From: a bacterium
GTDB lineage: Bacteria; T1Sed10-126
Direction of reading: 5' to 3'
Assembly (NCBI GenBank): GCA_003557545.1
Contig: PWOD01000032.1
Span: 1 to 7,618, forward strand
DNA length: 7,618 nt
In this document: positions 1 through 6,451 of the stretch, in pieces
How positions within the stretch are numbered: the stretch's first letter is position 1
Layout: every line of letters begins with the position of its first letter
The notes under the pieces: model-generated
Databases searched by the model: none
Seen by the model: only the letters and a program-made list of their open reading frames with translations
Told to the model about the DNA's origin: nothing
Position numbers and translations under genes: made by a program

Positions 1-338
1 AGATCAAGAATCACCGCCCCCGGAACAACTGGCACTATCGCCCCCCCAACATCCAGCCCAAGTCCCTGTTCTTCAAGATATTTCATCACACCAAACCCGG
101 CGGCCAGACCATAACTACTGCCCCCCGTCAAAAAGATCGCATGCACCGGGTAATTCACTGTGTTATAAGCTAAAGCCGCGGCATCCTTCGTTCCCGGTGA
201 ACCTCCTCGAACAGAAACGCCGGCCGAAGCTCCTCCCGGGAACAACAGCACCGTACATCCTGTTACAGCCTCCAGCTCCTCGGCATGTCCAACCTTAAGC
301 TGACCAGCACAAAAGCTGTCAATCGCGATTTCCTCCAT
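1..338 (-). CDS. P1 family (S58, DmpA/NylC-like) peptidase, N-terminal part, cut by the left window edge
   Basis: Reading the minus strand from an ATG at 338 gives 112 codons that stay open to the window edge. The translation begins MEEIAIDSFCAGQLKVGHAE and contains TGCTVLLFPGG (residues 27-37), then TGGSSYGLAAGFGVMKYLEE (71-90), then DVGGAIVPVVPGAVILD (96-112). These are the usual N-terminal landmarks of the P1/S58 family of N-terminal nucleophile hydrolases, which includes the aminopeptidase DmpA and the nylon-oligomer hydrolase NylC. Members cleave themselves in the chain to free a catalytic Ser or Thr. That site lies in the missing C-terminal part, so activity and substrate cannot be judged. 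The ATG is preceded at 10 nt by GGTGG (minus strand, 349-354 with its flanking A), which supports the start. No signal peptide is visible, so the enzyme is probably cytoplasmic. It is transcribed divergently from hldD and has no obvious functional link to it. Family assignment is firm from the TGGSS...GLAA block; the exact subgroup is unknown. Confidence 0.88.
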   Translation of the reverse strand, partial: MEEIAIDSFCAGQLKVGHAEELEAVTGCTVLLFPGGASAGVSVRGGSPGTKDAAALAYNTVNYPVHAIFLTGGSSYGLAAGFGVMKYLEEQGLGLDVGGAIVPVVPGAVILD

Positions 339-466
339 TGTTATCAAATCCACCGGGCTAAATTTTGTTGGCTTCTTAATTCCATACCAGTTTAACAGTT
401 TCTCTCTATCGATCAGTTAATCAACAGAATTCAATCGAACAACCCACTACTCAATAACAGCTACTA

Positions 467-475
467 ATTTTATCA
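467..475 (-). promoter_or_regulatory. Possible extended -10 promoter of the P1 peptidase
   Basis: On the minus strand this reads TGATAAAAT, an extended -10 form (TG-N-TAAAAT, five of six matches to TATAAT). A poor -35 candidate, TTGAGG, sits 19 bp further upstream. The leader to the ATG at 338 would be about 120 nt, which is long, so a closer promoter remains possible. Inference from consensus matching only. Confidence 0.3.
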
Positions 476-570
476 TTTCAAGCGAATTTTTCCTCAATAA
501 CTCCACCAGCCATTAGTGAAACCATTCCTCCCAATTAAAGGTTGCTTCAACCCGACAGAAATTTAAATCT

Positions 571-592
571 CTTTCAGGTTTACCTGCAAAAG
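571..592. repeat. Operator-like inverted repeat upstream of the hldD-mfd promoter
   Basis: The core CAGGT-TT-ACCTG (575-586) is a perfect inverted repeat with a 2-bp centre. It is flanked by CTTT on the left (571-574) and AAAG on the right (589-592), which extends the symmetry imperfectly. It abuts the proposed -35 box at 593-598, a common place for a repressor or activator site. The cognate regulator is unknown. Confidence 0.4.
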
Positions 593-622
593 TTTACAAT
601 ATTTTATGCTAAACAGTAAATT
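593..622 (+). promoter_or_regulatory. Probable sigma70-type promoter of hldD-mfd
   Basis: TTTACA (593-598, five of six matches to TTGACA) is followed after 18 bp by TAAATT (617-622, four of six matches to TATAAT). It lies about 30 bp upstream of the hldD start in an A+T-rich region and would serve both hldD and the overlapping mfd. The -10 match is mediocre, so this is an inference. Confidence 0.45.
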
Positions 623-635
623 GATAGCAACCCAC

Positions 636-641
636 AGGAGG
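636..641 (+). promoter_or_regulatory. Ribosome binding site AGGAGG that decides the hldD start
   Basis: A perfect AGGAGG lies 11 nt before the ATG at 653 but only 2 nt before an in-frame TTG at 644. The spacing rules out the TTG in practice and supports the ATG. That start also aligns with the MIIVTGGAGFIG N-terminus known for E. coli HldD. Confidence 0.8.
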
Positions 642-652
642 CGTTGAACATA

Positions 653-1627
653 ATGATAGTTGTCACAGGCGGGGCAGGTTTTATTGGTAGTGCGATAATC
701 TGGGAATTAAACCGACGTGGAATAAATAATATTCTGGTGGTCGACCGGCTCGGCACCGGGAAAAAATGGTTGAATCTACGGAACCTTAAATTCATCGATT
801 ATATGGATAAATCAGCCTTCCTGGAAGAGCTGACAGCCCGAACCCTGCCAGCCGAACCGGAAGCAATTCTACATCTTGGTGCCTGTAGCTCAACCATTGA
901 AGATGATGCTGACTACCTGATGGAGAACAACTTCAGATATACCAAACAACTGGCTGAATTTTCTTTAAAAACCGGCTGCCGCTTTATTTATGCCTCCAGC
1001 GCCGCCACCTACGGCTCTGGAGAATTGGGCTGTTCTGATTCACAGAAGGATCTGCAGAGCTTTCAGCCTCTAAATAAATATGCCTTCTCCAAATACCTGT
1101 TTGACGTTTTTGCTCAAAATAAGGGCTGGTTAAAGGAGATGGCCGGTTTAAAATATTTTAACGTCTACGGCCCCAATGAATATCACAAAGGTGAAATGCG
1201 CAGTGTCATTCATAAAAGTTTTGAACAGATTAAACAGAACGGTACCATAAAACTTTTCAAATCTCACCGCCCTGATTACGAAGATGGCGAACAAAAACGT
1301 GATTTTCTTTATGTTAAAGATGCCGTTAAAATGACCCTGTTTTTTCTGGACAATCCCAGGTTAAACGGTCTTTTTAACATTGGCGCAGGTACCGCGAGAA
1401 CGTTCAATGAACTGGCGCTAACGATCTTTTCAACCCTGCAAAGAAATCCGAAAATCGACTATTTCCCGATGCCGGAAAAGCTCCGCTCCCGCTACCAGTA
1501 TTTTACTGAGGCCAATCTCGACAAACTCCGCGCAGCCGGTTTTGAGCAGCCAATAAGCTCACTTGAAGAGGGAATAAAGGATTATCTTACCAACTACCTG
1601 TTAACGGATGACCCCTACCTGGGATGA
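653..1627 (+). CDS. hldD: ADP-L-glycero-D-manno-heptose 6-epimerase
   Basis: The 324-residue product epimerises C6 of ADP-D-glycero-D-manno-heptose to the L-glycero form, the last step in making the heptose donor for the lipopolysaccharide inner core. It acts in the cytoplasm with bound NADP. It opens with MIVVTGGAGFIGS, the Rossmann nucleotide-binding motif of extended short-chain dehydrogenases. Family landmarks follow in order: GACSSTIE (near 76-83), ASSAATYG (114-121), PLNKYAFSKYLFD with the Tyr143/Lys147 pair, YFNVYGPNEYHKGEM with Lys179, and RDFLYVKD. These match E. coli HldD catalytic residues Ser116, Tyr140, Lys144 and Lys178 at almost the same positions. A short insertion, KSHRPDYEDGEQK, before RDF is typical of many non-enterobacterial homologues. 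No other heptose genes (gmhA, gmhB, hldE) are in the window. The stop codon overlaps the start of mfd as ATGA, so the two are cotranscribed and probably translationally coupled. Identification is very secure. Confidence 0.96.
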   Translation: MIVVTGGAGFIGSAIIWELNRRGINNILVVDRLGTGKKWLNLRNLKFIDYMDKSAFLEELTARTLPAEPEAILHLGACSSTIEDDADYLMENNFRYTKQLAEFSLKTGCRFIYASSAATYGSGELGCSDSQKDLQSFQPLNKYAFSKYLFDVFAQNKGWLKEMAGLKYFNVYGPNEYHKGEMRSVIHKSFEQIKQNGTIKLFKSHRPDYEDGEQKRDFLYVKDAVKMTLFFLDNPRLNGLFNIGAGTARTFNELALTIFSTLQRNPKIDYFPMPEKLRSRYQYFTEANLDKLRAAGFEQPISSLEEGIKDYLTNYLLTDDPYLG

Positions 1628-4600
1628 AACGCTCAACCCGATCCCGACAGTTTGTGGGAGTCAACCAGGGGTTACTTGCAGAGTTCACCCGAAAACTTGA
1701 CGATAGTTTTATCTGCCTGGCTCCAGATAGACACCAGGCGGAGGTTCTGTTATCAAACCTTCTGACACTGCATGGCGAAGAGGTCGCATTACTTCCCGAT
1801 TGGAACCGTTCACCGGACTCAGAAAATCCACCCGGAAAAAATATTCAAGCCCACCGTCTCCAGACACTGCTCAAACTAAAGAAGAAGCAAATTAAAGGGC
1901 TGGTCCTGCCGGTAAAGTCCCTGGTTAATCCCCTCTTAAAACCAACCGTCATACCCTCAGTAACCCTTGTAAAGGGGAACAACTACTCACTTAAAAAACT
2001 ACTCCAGCAACTAAATAACCTTGGATTTCAACGGCAATCACTCGCCCAGCAGCGGGGCGATTTTGCTCTTCGTGGTGATCTTCTCGATATTTTCCCAGAA
2101 AACTTCCGGTATCCTATCCGGATCAGTTTATTTGATGAGGAAATCGAAGAGATTAATTTTTACCATCCTAATACACAGATGCAGGCTGATAAAACACCCG
2201 AGCTACCGATTGAACTGACCCTTCAAAACGAATTTGCACTGTCCCACAAACTTCTTCAGCAACTTCAGGAAAACCTCCGACTTCACGGTTACAACCGGGA
2301 GTCTGAAATTTTAGATTTTAGTTCCCAACCCAGCAAAGCCGCTGATTGGTTCGGTTTATGGCCCCGACATACGACCTGGCCCGAACATCTGCTGCCCAAC
2401 AGCCAAACATTGATTTATCGACCGGCGGACTGTCTGGAAAACGCTCGTCGATGGGACGAGCAGTTAACTGTTAAAACAGAAAACTCGATCTGCCGGGAGA
2501 CTTACCGCCCCCTGCTGCCAGTTTTAAAAAATCTCACCGATACTAACTGTTATTTTTTCTCAACTCTCGATATTCCAACAGAACTGACTGAAGATCTACC
2601 AGCCGAACCACTGGGACGCCGGATCAATCTTGATCCGGAACCTTCACTGAAGCCAAAACCTATCCAGGAGTTTATTGAACTTATCGAACGGGAAGCACAA
2701 ACCAGTTCTAAGCTTATCATCCACTGTGGCGAACAGTCTTTCTGCCAACGGCTCACCGAACTACTAACAAATAAATTTGGTTGCTATGACAGAATAGACA
2801 GGGCCAGAATAACTTTAGAGCCCTCCCCCTGGCACGGATCTTTTCAACTGGCTCAACTTACCAGAATAAGTCTGGATGATTTTTTTAACCGAACCATCAG
2901 CCGGGGTAGAATTTCCACCAGTGCAGGGAGCACGGAATACCTGGAATCTTTTGAAGAGCTCTCGGTGGGCGACCTTATAGTCCATGAAGATTTTGGTATT
3001 GGCCGTTTCAAAGGTCTGAAACTTGTCATCACCGAAACCCAAAAAAGAGATTGTATCCATCTGGAATACAGCGGTGAAGATAAGCTTTTTTTACCACCGG
3101 ATCAGATGTCACGAGTTCAAAAATATATTGCCGGGGCGGGATTTAAACCCCCGCTATCATCCCTTAGTTCAAATCGCTGGCAGAAGATCAAAAACCATGT
3201 TCAAAATAATATCGATGATCTCGCAGACGAACTGTTAGAGCTCTATTCCCACCGGGAAGAAGAACAAACCACACCCTACAAGCCTGACAGTCTCGAACAG
3301 ACTCAGTTTGAAGCCAGTTTCCCCCATCGAGAAACAGCCGACCAGCAGGCCGCCATCGAGGCTGTCAAAAAAGATCTTGAATCCAACAAACCGATGGATC
3401 GACTGATCTGCGGTGATTCTGGTTATGGAAAGACAGAGGTGGCTTTAAGAGCTGCTTTTAAAGCTGTCAACAACAACAAACAGGTTGCTCTGCTGGCTCC
3501 AACCACGATCTTGAGCCGCCAGCACTACGAACGTTTTTCAAGACGGTTTTCTTTCTTCCCCTACCGTGTAGAAATGCTTAATAGATTCCAGACGGCTGCT
3601 GAAACAAAATCTATTATTCAAGCAATTTCAAATGGGAATGTAGATATTGTAGTCGGCACTCATAAACTTTTTAAACAACCGCTGGAGTTCGCTGACCTGG
3701 GTCTGTTTATTATCGATGAAGAGCAACGCTTCGGGGTCCGCCAGAAGGAACAACTCAAACTTCGCTATAAAGATATTGATGTGCTGACAATTTCTGCCAC
3801 TCCAATACCACGCACCCTCTATATGTCCCTTTCCGGTGTCCAGGATATCAGCGTAATCAACACCCCACCCGAAGAAAGATCACCAATAAATATCACTGTA
3901 GGCCCGTTTGATAAAAAGCTTGCCCGATCAGCCCTCCGGCAGGAATATAATCGGGGTGGACAGAGCTTCTGGATCTATAACCGGGTAGAGAAAATCGATC
4001 AGGTGGCCGCTTATGTACAACAGCTTGTCCCAGAAGCGGTAGTTGATTTTGCTCACGGCCAACTGCCCAAAGCTGAATTAAGAGAAAAAATGGATCGTTT
4101 CTACGCCGGAGAGATCGACCTGCTGGTAAGCACAACTATTGTAGAGGCCGGACTTGATTGTCCCCGGGCCAATACGATGATAATCCAGAACGCCCATCGA
4201 TTTGGGCTGGCCCAGCTCTATCAGCTCCGGGGCAGGGTTGGTCGCAGTCACGAACAGTCTTACGCTTATCTGTTTTACCCACAACAAGCCCGATTAACCG
4301 AACAGGCCGAAGCACGATTGCAAACGATCATCGAATCTTCGCAAAATGGATCCGGTTTCAGACTCGCCATGCGTGACCTTGAAATCAGAGGAGCCGGTAA
4401 TATCCTGGGCAAAGACCAGCACGGCAATATAAAAGCCGTTGGATTTCCTCTTTACTGTCGATTATTACAACGCTCCATCCGACGCATCCGCGAAGATTTT
4501 GAGCCTTTTCACCCATTCCCCCGATTAAAATTTCCCGGCGAATATTATATTCCTCGCAGTTACATCCCGGATGAAAAACAGATAATCAGTCAGTACCGCG

Positions 4601-4944
4601 CCCTATCAACCTGTCGCGATTACAAACAGACCAATCTGCTCGCGACTCAGTGGAAAGATACCTTCGGGCCCCTTCCGGACCCCGTAAAGCAAATATTTCG
4701 ACGGCACTGCTTTAAAATCCTCGTCCATCAGAAAAAGCTGGATGATATTAGATACCAGAACAACCGATTGAATCTACGTTTCAAAAATCAACAACCGGAT
4801 TTTTTAGGACGGTCGGCACGCCTGGTTGGTGGCAGCCCTGTTTGTCGGGGGAACCGCTATTTTATTCGTAATCTTACGCCTGAAAGATTATTAACCTGGT
4901 TAAAAATCTTATTAGAAGAGCAAGAAAAATTGCTCGATTTATAA
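1624..4944 (+). CDS. mfd: Transcription-repair coupling factor Mfd
   Basis: The 1106-residue protein is an ATP-driven double-stranded DNA translocase. It removes RNA polymerase stalled at lesions and recruits UvrA to start nucleotide excision repair. It is slightly shorter than E. coli Mfd (1148), mainly at the N-terminus, with a constant offset of about 31 residues in the motor. Domains in order: a degenerate UvrB-like module (about 1-310), including RGDLLDIFP...PIRISLFDEE where Arg150, Arg166 and Phe170 correspond to the E. coli UvrA-binding residues 165, 181 and 185; a CarD-like polymerase-interaction domain starting near 447 (VGDLIVHEDFGIGRFKGL); and a RecG-like motor. The motor shows Walker A GDSGYGKT (597-604, Lys603), DEEQ (698-701), SATPIPRTL (724-732), QLRGRVGRS with Arg869-Arg874, and the TRG element DLEIRGAGN (918-926). 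A C-terminal TRCF domain (about 965-1090) follows. All key residues are intact. The ATG overlaps the hldD stop and has no good ribosome binding site, so coupled translation is likely. The gene ends 4 bp from a convergent cyclase gene. Confidence 0.97.
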   Translation: MKRSTRSRQFVGVNQGLLAEFTRKLDDSFICLAPDRHQAEVLLSNLLTLHGEEVALLPDWNRSPDSENPPGKNIQAHRLQTLLKLKKKQIKGLVLPVKSLVNPLLKPTVIPSVTLVKGNNYSLKKLLQQLNNLGFQRQSLAQQRGDFALRGDLLDIFPENFRYPIRISLFDEEIEEINFYHPNTQMQADKTPELPIELTLQNEFALSHKLLQQLQENLRLHGYNRESEILDFSSQPSKAADWFGLWPRHTTWPEHLLPNSQTLIYRPADCLENARRWDEQLTVKTENSICRETYRPLLPVLKNLTDTNCYFFSTLDIPTELTEDLPAEPLGRRINLDPEPSLKPKPIQEFIELIEREAQTSSKLIIHCGEQSFCQRLTELLTNKFGCYDRIDRARITLEPSPWHGSFQLAQLTRISLDDFFNRTISRGRISTSAGSTEYLESFEELSVGDLIVHEDFGIGRFKGLKLVITETQKRDCIHLEYSGEDKLFLPPDQMSRVQKYIAGAGFKPPLSSLSSNRWQKIKNHVQNNIDDLADELLELYSHREEEQTTPYKPDSLEQTQFEASFPHRETADQQAAIEAVKKDLESNKPMDRLICGDSGYGKTEVALRAAFKAVNNNKQVALLAPTTILSRQHYERFSRRFSFFPYRVEMLNRFQTAAETKSIIQAISNGNVDIVVGTHKLFKQPLEFADLGLFIIDEEQRFGVRQKEQLKLRYKDIDVLTISATPIPRTLYMSLSGVQDISVINTPPEERSPINITVGPFDKKLARSALRQEYNRGGQSFWIYNRVEKIDQVAAYVQQLVPEAVVDFAHGQLPKAELREKMDRFYAGEIDLLVSTTIVEAGLDCPRANTMIIQNAHRFGLAQLYQLRGRVGRSHEQSYAYLFYPQQARLTEQAEARLQTIIESSQNGSGFRLAMRDLEIRGAGNILGKDQHGNIKAVGFPLYCRLLQRSIRRIREDFEPFHPFPRLKFPGEYYIPRSYIPDEKQIISQYRALSTCRDYKQTNLLATQWKDTFGPLPDPVKQIFRRHCFKILVHQKKLDDIRYQNNRLNLRFKNQQPDFLGRSARLVGGSPVCRGNRYFIRNLTPERLLTWLKILLEEQEKLLDL
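2619..2638. repeat. Inverted repeat of 9-bp arms inside mfd
   Basis: CCGGATCAA (2619-2627) and TTGATCCGG (2630-2638) are perfect inverted copies separated by 2 bp. The element lies in the UvrB-like region of mfd, where it encodes RINLDPE-type residues. It may be chance, a protein-binding site or an mRNA structure. Confidence 0.6.
4918..4935. terminator. Weak hairpin at the mfd 3' end, possible terminator for the convergent genes
   Basis: GAGCAA-GAAAAA-TTGCTC forms a 6-bp stem with a 6-nt loop within the last codons of mfd. On the minus strand it lies just beyond the cyclase stop codon, where the loop is T-rich and the downstream sequence is T/A-rich. The stem is short and no clean T-run follows on either strand, so terminator function is uncertain. 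It is the only candidate at this junction. Confidence 0.25.
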
Positions 4945-4948
4945 CTGT

Positions 4949-6253
4949 TTACTCTACCACTTCGGAATCTGTACAGATTCTGTTTCGTCCCCCGTTTTTA
5001 GCAGCATAAAGGGCCCTGTCAGCCGCCTCAACAAGGTCCCATTTTCTCTTGACCCTGTGTGGGTACCGTACCGCAACACCGCCACTTACAGTCACATACC
5101 CGGCAATTTTCGATCCCCGATGTTCAAGCTGTTCTTGCTCAATAGTAAGCCGAATCCGTTCAGCAACTTTTTCGGCCCCGACCAGCTCGGTATCGGGAAG
5201 AATTGCAGCAAACTCTTCTCCCCCGTAACGAGTCACAATATCGGTTGAACGCTTGAACTGCCGGTCAATTATCCCAGCCACCTTTTGTAAACATTTATCC
5301 CCCGCTGGATGGCCATAATAATCATTGTAACGTTTAAAATAGTCAATATCTATAATAACCAGGGCAAGCGGCTGTTTTCCCCGTTGACAGCGCTGCCATT
5401 CATCCTTAAGTTTTTCCTCAAACCGACGCCTGTTTGCCAGACCTGTCAACGGATCAATTACCGCAAGGCGGGCCAGTCGACGGTTAGCATCCTGGAGCTT
5501 TTGATTGAGTTTTTCCAGTCTGTCCCGATACTCCACCTCAGCCGAAATATCAGTAATTATGACAACAAATTTTGTTCCGGAAAAACTTTCATAACGGCTC
5601 AATTCCAGCATTACCGGAAATTCACGTCCTGTTAAATCCCGACCGAGTAACTCCTCTTTAAAATCCTTGCCCCCAGCAGTATTTTTATCCGGCAAATCAG
5701 CTGCTATCTCTCCAGAAAATAACTGCCTTATATTTAAACCTAACAAATTCTGTTGCTCCGCGTTGAAAATCTCACAGAAAGCCGGATTCACCTCTTCGAT
5801 TTTACCAGTTTTATTAAGGGTTGCCATCCCACTCATTGAGGTCCTTATAGTAGCTTGCAGCCGGTTTCTCAGCCGGACCCGCTCAGTGATCTCATTCTGA
5901 ATGCAAACATAATGAACAATTTCATCCTGCTCATCAAAAATCGGTGATATTGCTGCGATCACCCAGAACAACTCACCGTTTTTTCGACAATTACAATATT
6001 CTCCAGTCCATTGTTCACCCCGCTGGATCGTTTTCCACATCTCACGGTAAAATGATCTCGATTGCTGACCTGAATTAAGCAGAGCAGCTGTCTTTCCCAA
6101 CACCTCCTTTGCTGCATAACCGGTAACCTGTTGAAATTTTCTGTTGACATATAAAAACATCCCGGCAGGATCGGTGACAAAAAATACACTGGGACCTTTT
6201 TCCACGGCATCTAAAACTGTTTTAATAGTCAACTGCAAACCGGGATTCTCCAT
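4949..6253 (-). CDS. Cytoplasmic PAS-PAS-GGDEF diguanylate cyclase
   Basis: The 434-residue protein should condense two GTP to c-di-GMP under control of two N-terminal sensor domains. PAS1 spans about 10-125, with GYAAKEVLGK (45-54) and a PAC segment RKNGELFWVIAAISPI (90-105). PAS2 spans about 133-240. A short helical linker (about 240-265) leads into the GGDEF domain, which starts at DPLTGLANRRRFEE (267-280). Catalytic features are complete: metal Asp302 in IDIDYFKRYND, Asn310, Asp319 in the GHPAGD block and the signature GGEEF (344-348). An RSTD inhibitory site (335-338) sits exactly five residues upstream, so product feedback inhibition is expected. There is no membrane segment, HAMP or receiver domain. 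The RGEQWTGEYCNCRKNGELFW stretch resembles PAS domains of Aer and NifL, which bind FAD; flavin binding here is inference. Start: an in-frame GTG exists at 6271, but AAGGAG lies 7 nt before the ATG at 6253, so the ATG is chosen. The gene is monocistronic by appearance and convergent with mfd. Confidence 0.93.
   Translation of the reverse strand: MENPGLQLTIKTVLDAVEKGPSVFFVTDPAGMFLYVNRKFQQVTGYAAKEVLGKTAALLNSGQQSRSFYREMWKTIQRGEQWTGEYCNCRKNGELFWVIAAISPIFDEQDEIVHYVCIQNEITERVRLRNRLQATIRTSMSGMATLNKTGKIEEVNPAFCEIFNAEQQNLLGLNIRQLFSGEIAADLPDKNTAGGKDFKEELLGRDLTGREFPVMLELSRYESFSGTKFVVIITDISAEVEYRDRLEKLNQKLQDANRRLARLAVIDPLTGLANRRRFEEKLKDEWQRCQRGKQPLALVIIDIDYFKRYNDYYGHPAGDKCLQKVAGIIDRQFKRSTDIVTRYGGEEFAAILPDTELVGAEKVAERIRLTIEQEQLEHRGSKIAGYVTVSGGVAVRYPHRVKRKWDLVEAADRALYAAKNGGRNRICTDSEVVE
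4965..4980. repeat. Perfect 16-bp palindrome at the 3' end of the cyclase gene
   Basis: GAATCTGTACAGATTC is identical to its own reverse complement. It overlaps the codons for the ICTDS residues near the cyclase C-terminus, about 20 bp past the mfd stop. It could fold as a 6-bp stem with a GTAC loop in either transcript or serve as a binding site for a dimeric protein. There is no adjoining T-run that would make it a standard terminator. Confidence 0.55.
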
Positions 6254-6260
6254 TAACAAT

Positions 6261-6266
6261 CTCCTT
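6261..6266 (-). promoter_or_regulatory. Ribosome binding site AAGGAG that decides the cyclase start
   Basis: On the minus strand AAGGAG is followed by 7 nt (ATTGTTA) and then the ATG at 6253. The alternative in-frame GTG at 6271 would place this site inside the coding region and has no comparable site of its own. Confidence 0.75.
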
Positions 6267-6282
6267 CTCACTGTCAGTTAAA

Positions 6283-6311
6283 TTTTTATTTAAAACCCAA
6301 CATTTTGACAA
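6283..6311 (-). promoter_or_regulatory. Probable promoter of the diguanylate cyclase
   Basis: On the minus strand TTGTCA (6311-6306, five of six matches) is followed after 17 bp by TAAAAA (6288-6283, four of six matches). It lies about 30 bp upstream of the cyclase ATG. The spacing is ideal and the -10 is weak. It is back to back with the tRNA promoter. Confidence 0.45.
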
Positions 6312-6318
6312 CTTTTCC

Positions 6319-6348
6319 TTGCCCATAGCGGGTTTGATGATTTATAAT
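6319..6348 (+). promoter_or_regulatory. Probable promoter of tRNA-Asn
   Basis: A perfect TATAAT (6343-6348) lies 27 bp upstream of the mature tRNA 5' end. TTGCCC (6319-6324, four of six matches) sits 18 bp further upstream. A perfect TTGACA at 6305-6310 is 32 bp from the -10, too far to work with it. Transcription would begin near 6355, leaving a 5' leader of about 20 nt for RNase P to remove. Confidence 0.6.
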
Positions 6349-6375
6349 CTATAGCTCAGGCAGGTTATACATAAT

Positions 6376-6448
6376 TCCGCGGTAGCTCAGTTGGTAGAGC
6401 AGTCGGCTGTTAACCGACTTGTCGCCGGTTCGAGTCCGGCCCGCGGAG
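6376..6448 (+). tRNA. tRNA-Asn, anticodon GTT
   Basis: The 73-nt sequence folds into a complete cloverleaf. The acceptor arm TCCGCGG/CCGCGGA has 7 perfect pairs. The D arm is GCTC/GAGC around AGTTGGTA. The anticodon arm GTCGG/CCGAC holds loop CTGTTAA with anticodon GTT at 6409-6411. The variable loop is 5 nt (TTGTC). The T arm GCCGG/CCGGC holds loop TTCGAGT. The discriminator base is G, as expected for asparagine tRNA. The 3' CCA is not encoded, because CTT follows, so it must be added by tRNA nucleotidyltransferase. It is a single tRNA gene, not a cluster, and it ends 3 bp before the stop codon of the convergent xdhC-like gene. Confidence 0.97.
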
Positions 6449-6451
6449 CTT

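Larger units (their letters stand above)
339..652. other. Divergent intergenic region between the P1 peptidase and hldD
   Basis: This A+T-rich stretch of about 310 bp separates two genes that point away from each other and must hold both promoters. I find no convincing coding region in it. It contains an extended -10-like element for the peptidase side (467-475), a short perfect hairpin GGTTG-CTT-CAACC (540-552) without a T-run, an operator-like inverted repeat (571-592) and a promoter plus ribosome binding site for hldD. No known riboswitch or RNA gene could be recognised. Confidence 0.7.

Noticed and set aside
540-552. GGTTG-CTT-CAACC hairpin as a terminator or riboswitch part
   Set aside because: The stem is 5 bp with a 3-nt loop, has no T-run and lies in a divergent promoter region where no transcript is expected to end.
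644-652. In-frame TTG at 644 as the start of hldD
   Set aside because: It lies only 2 nt after AGGAGG, while the ATG at 653 has workable spacing and matches the known HldD N-terminus.
604-795. Small minus-strand open frame antisense to the start of hldD
   Set aside because: It mostly overlaps a certain gene on the other strand, has no family signature and arises from codon use of hldD.
3136-3154. GC-rich hairpin GCGGG...CCCGC inside mfd as a regulatory structure
   Set aside because: Short arms and a 9-nt loop within a conserved coding region; a chance pairing is the simplest explanation.
5309-5635. Plus-strand open frame of 108 codons antisense to the cyclase
   Set aside because: The cyclase is certain on the other strand; the translation shows no recognisable domain or ribosome binding site.
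6254-6271. In-frame GTG at 6271 as the start of the cyclase
   Set aside because: The AAGGAG ribosome binding site lies inside that extension and is well placed for the ATG at 6253.
6305-6348. Perfect TTGACA (6305) paired with perfect TATAAT (6343) as one promoter
   Set aside because: The 32-bp spacing is far too long for a sigma70 promoter; TTGCCC at 18 bp is the better partner.
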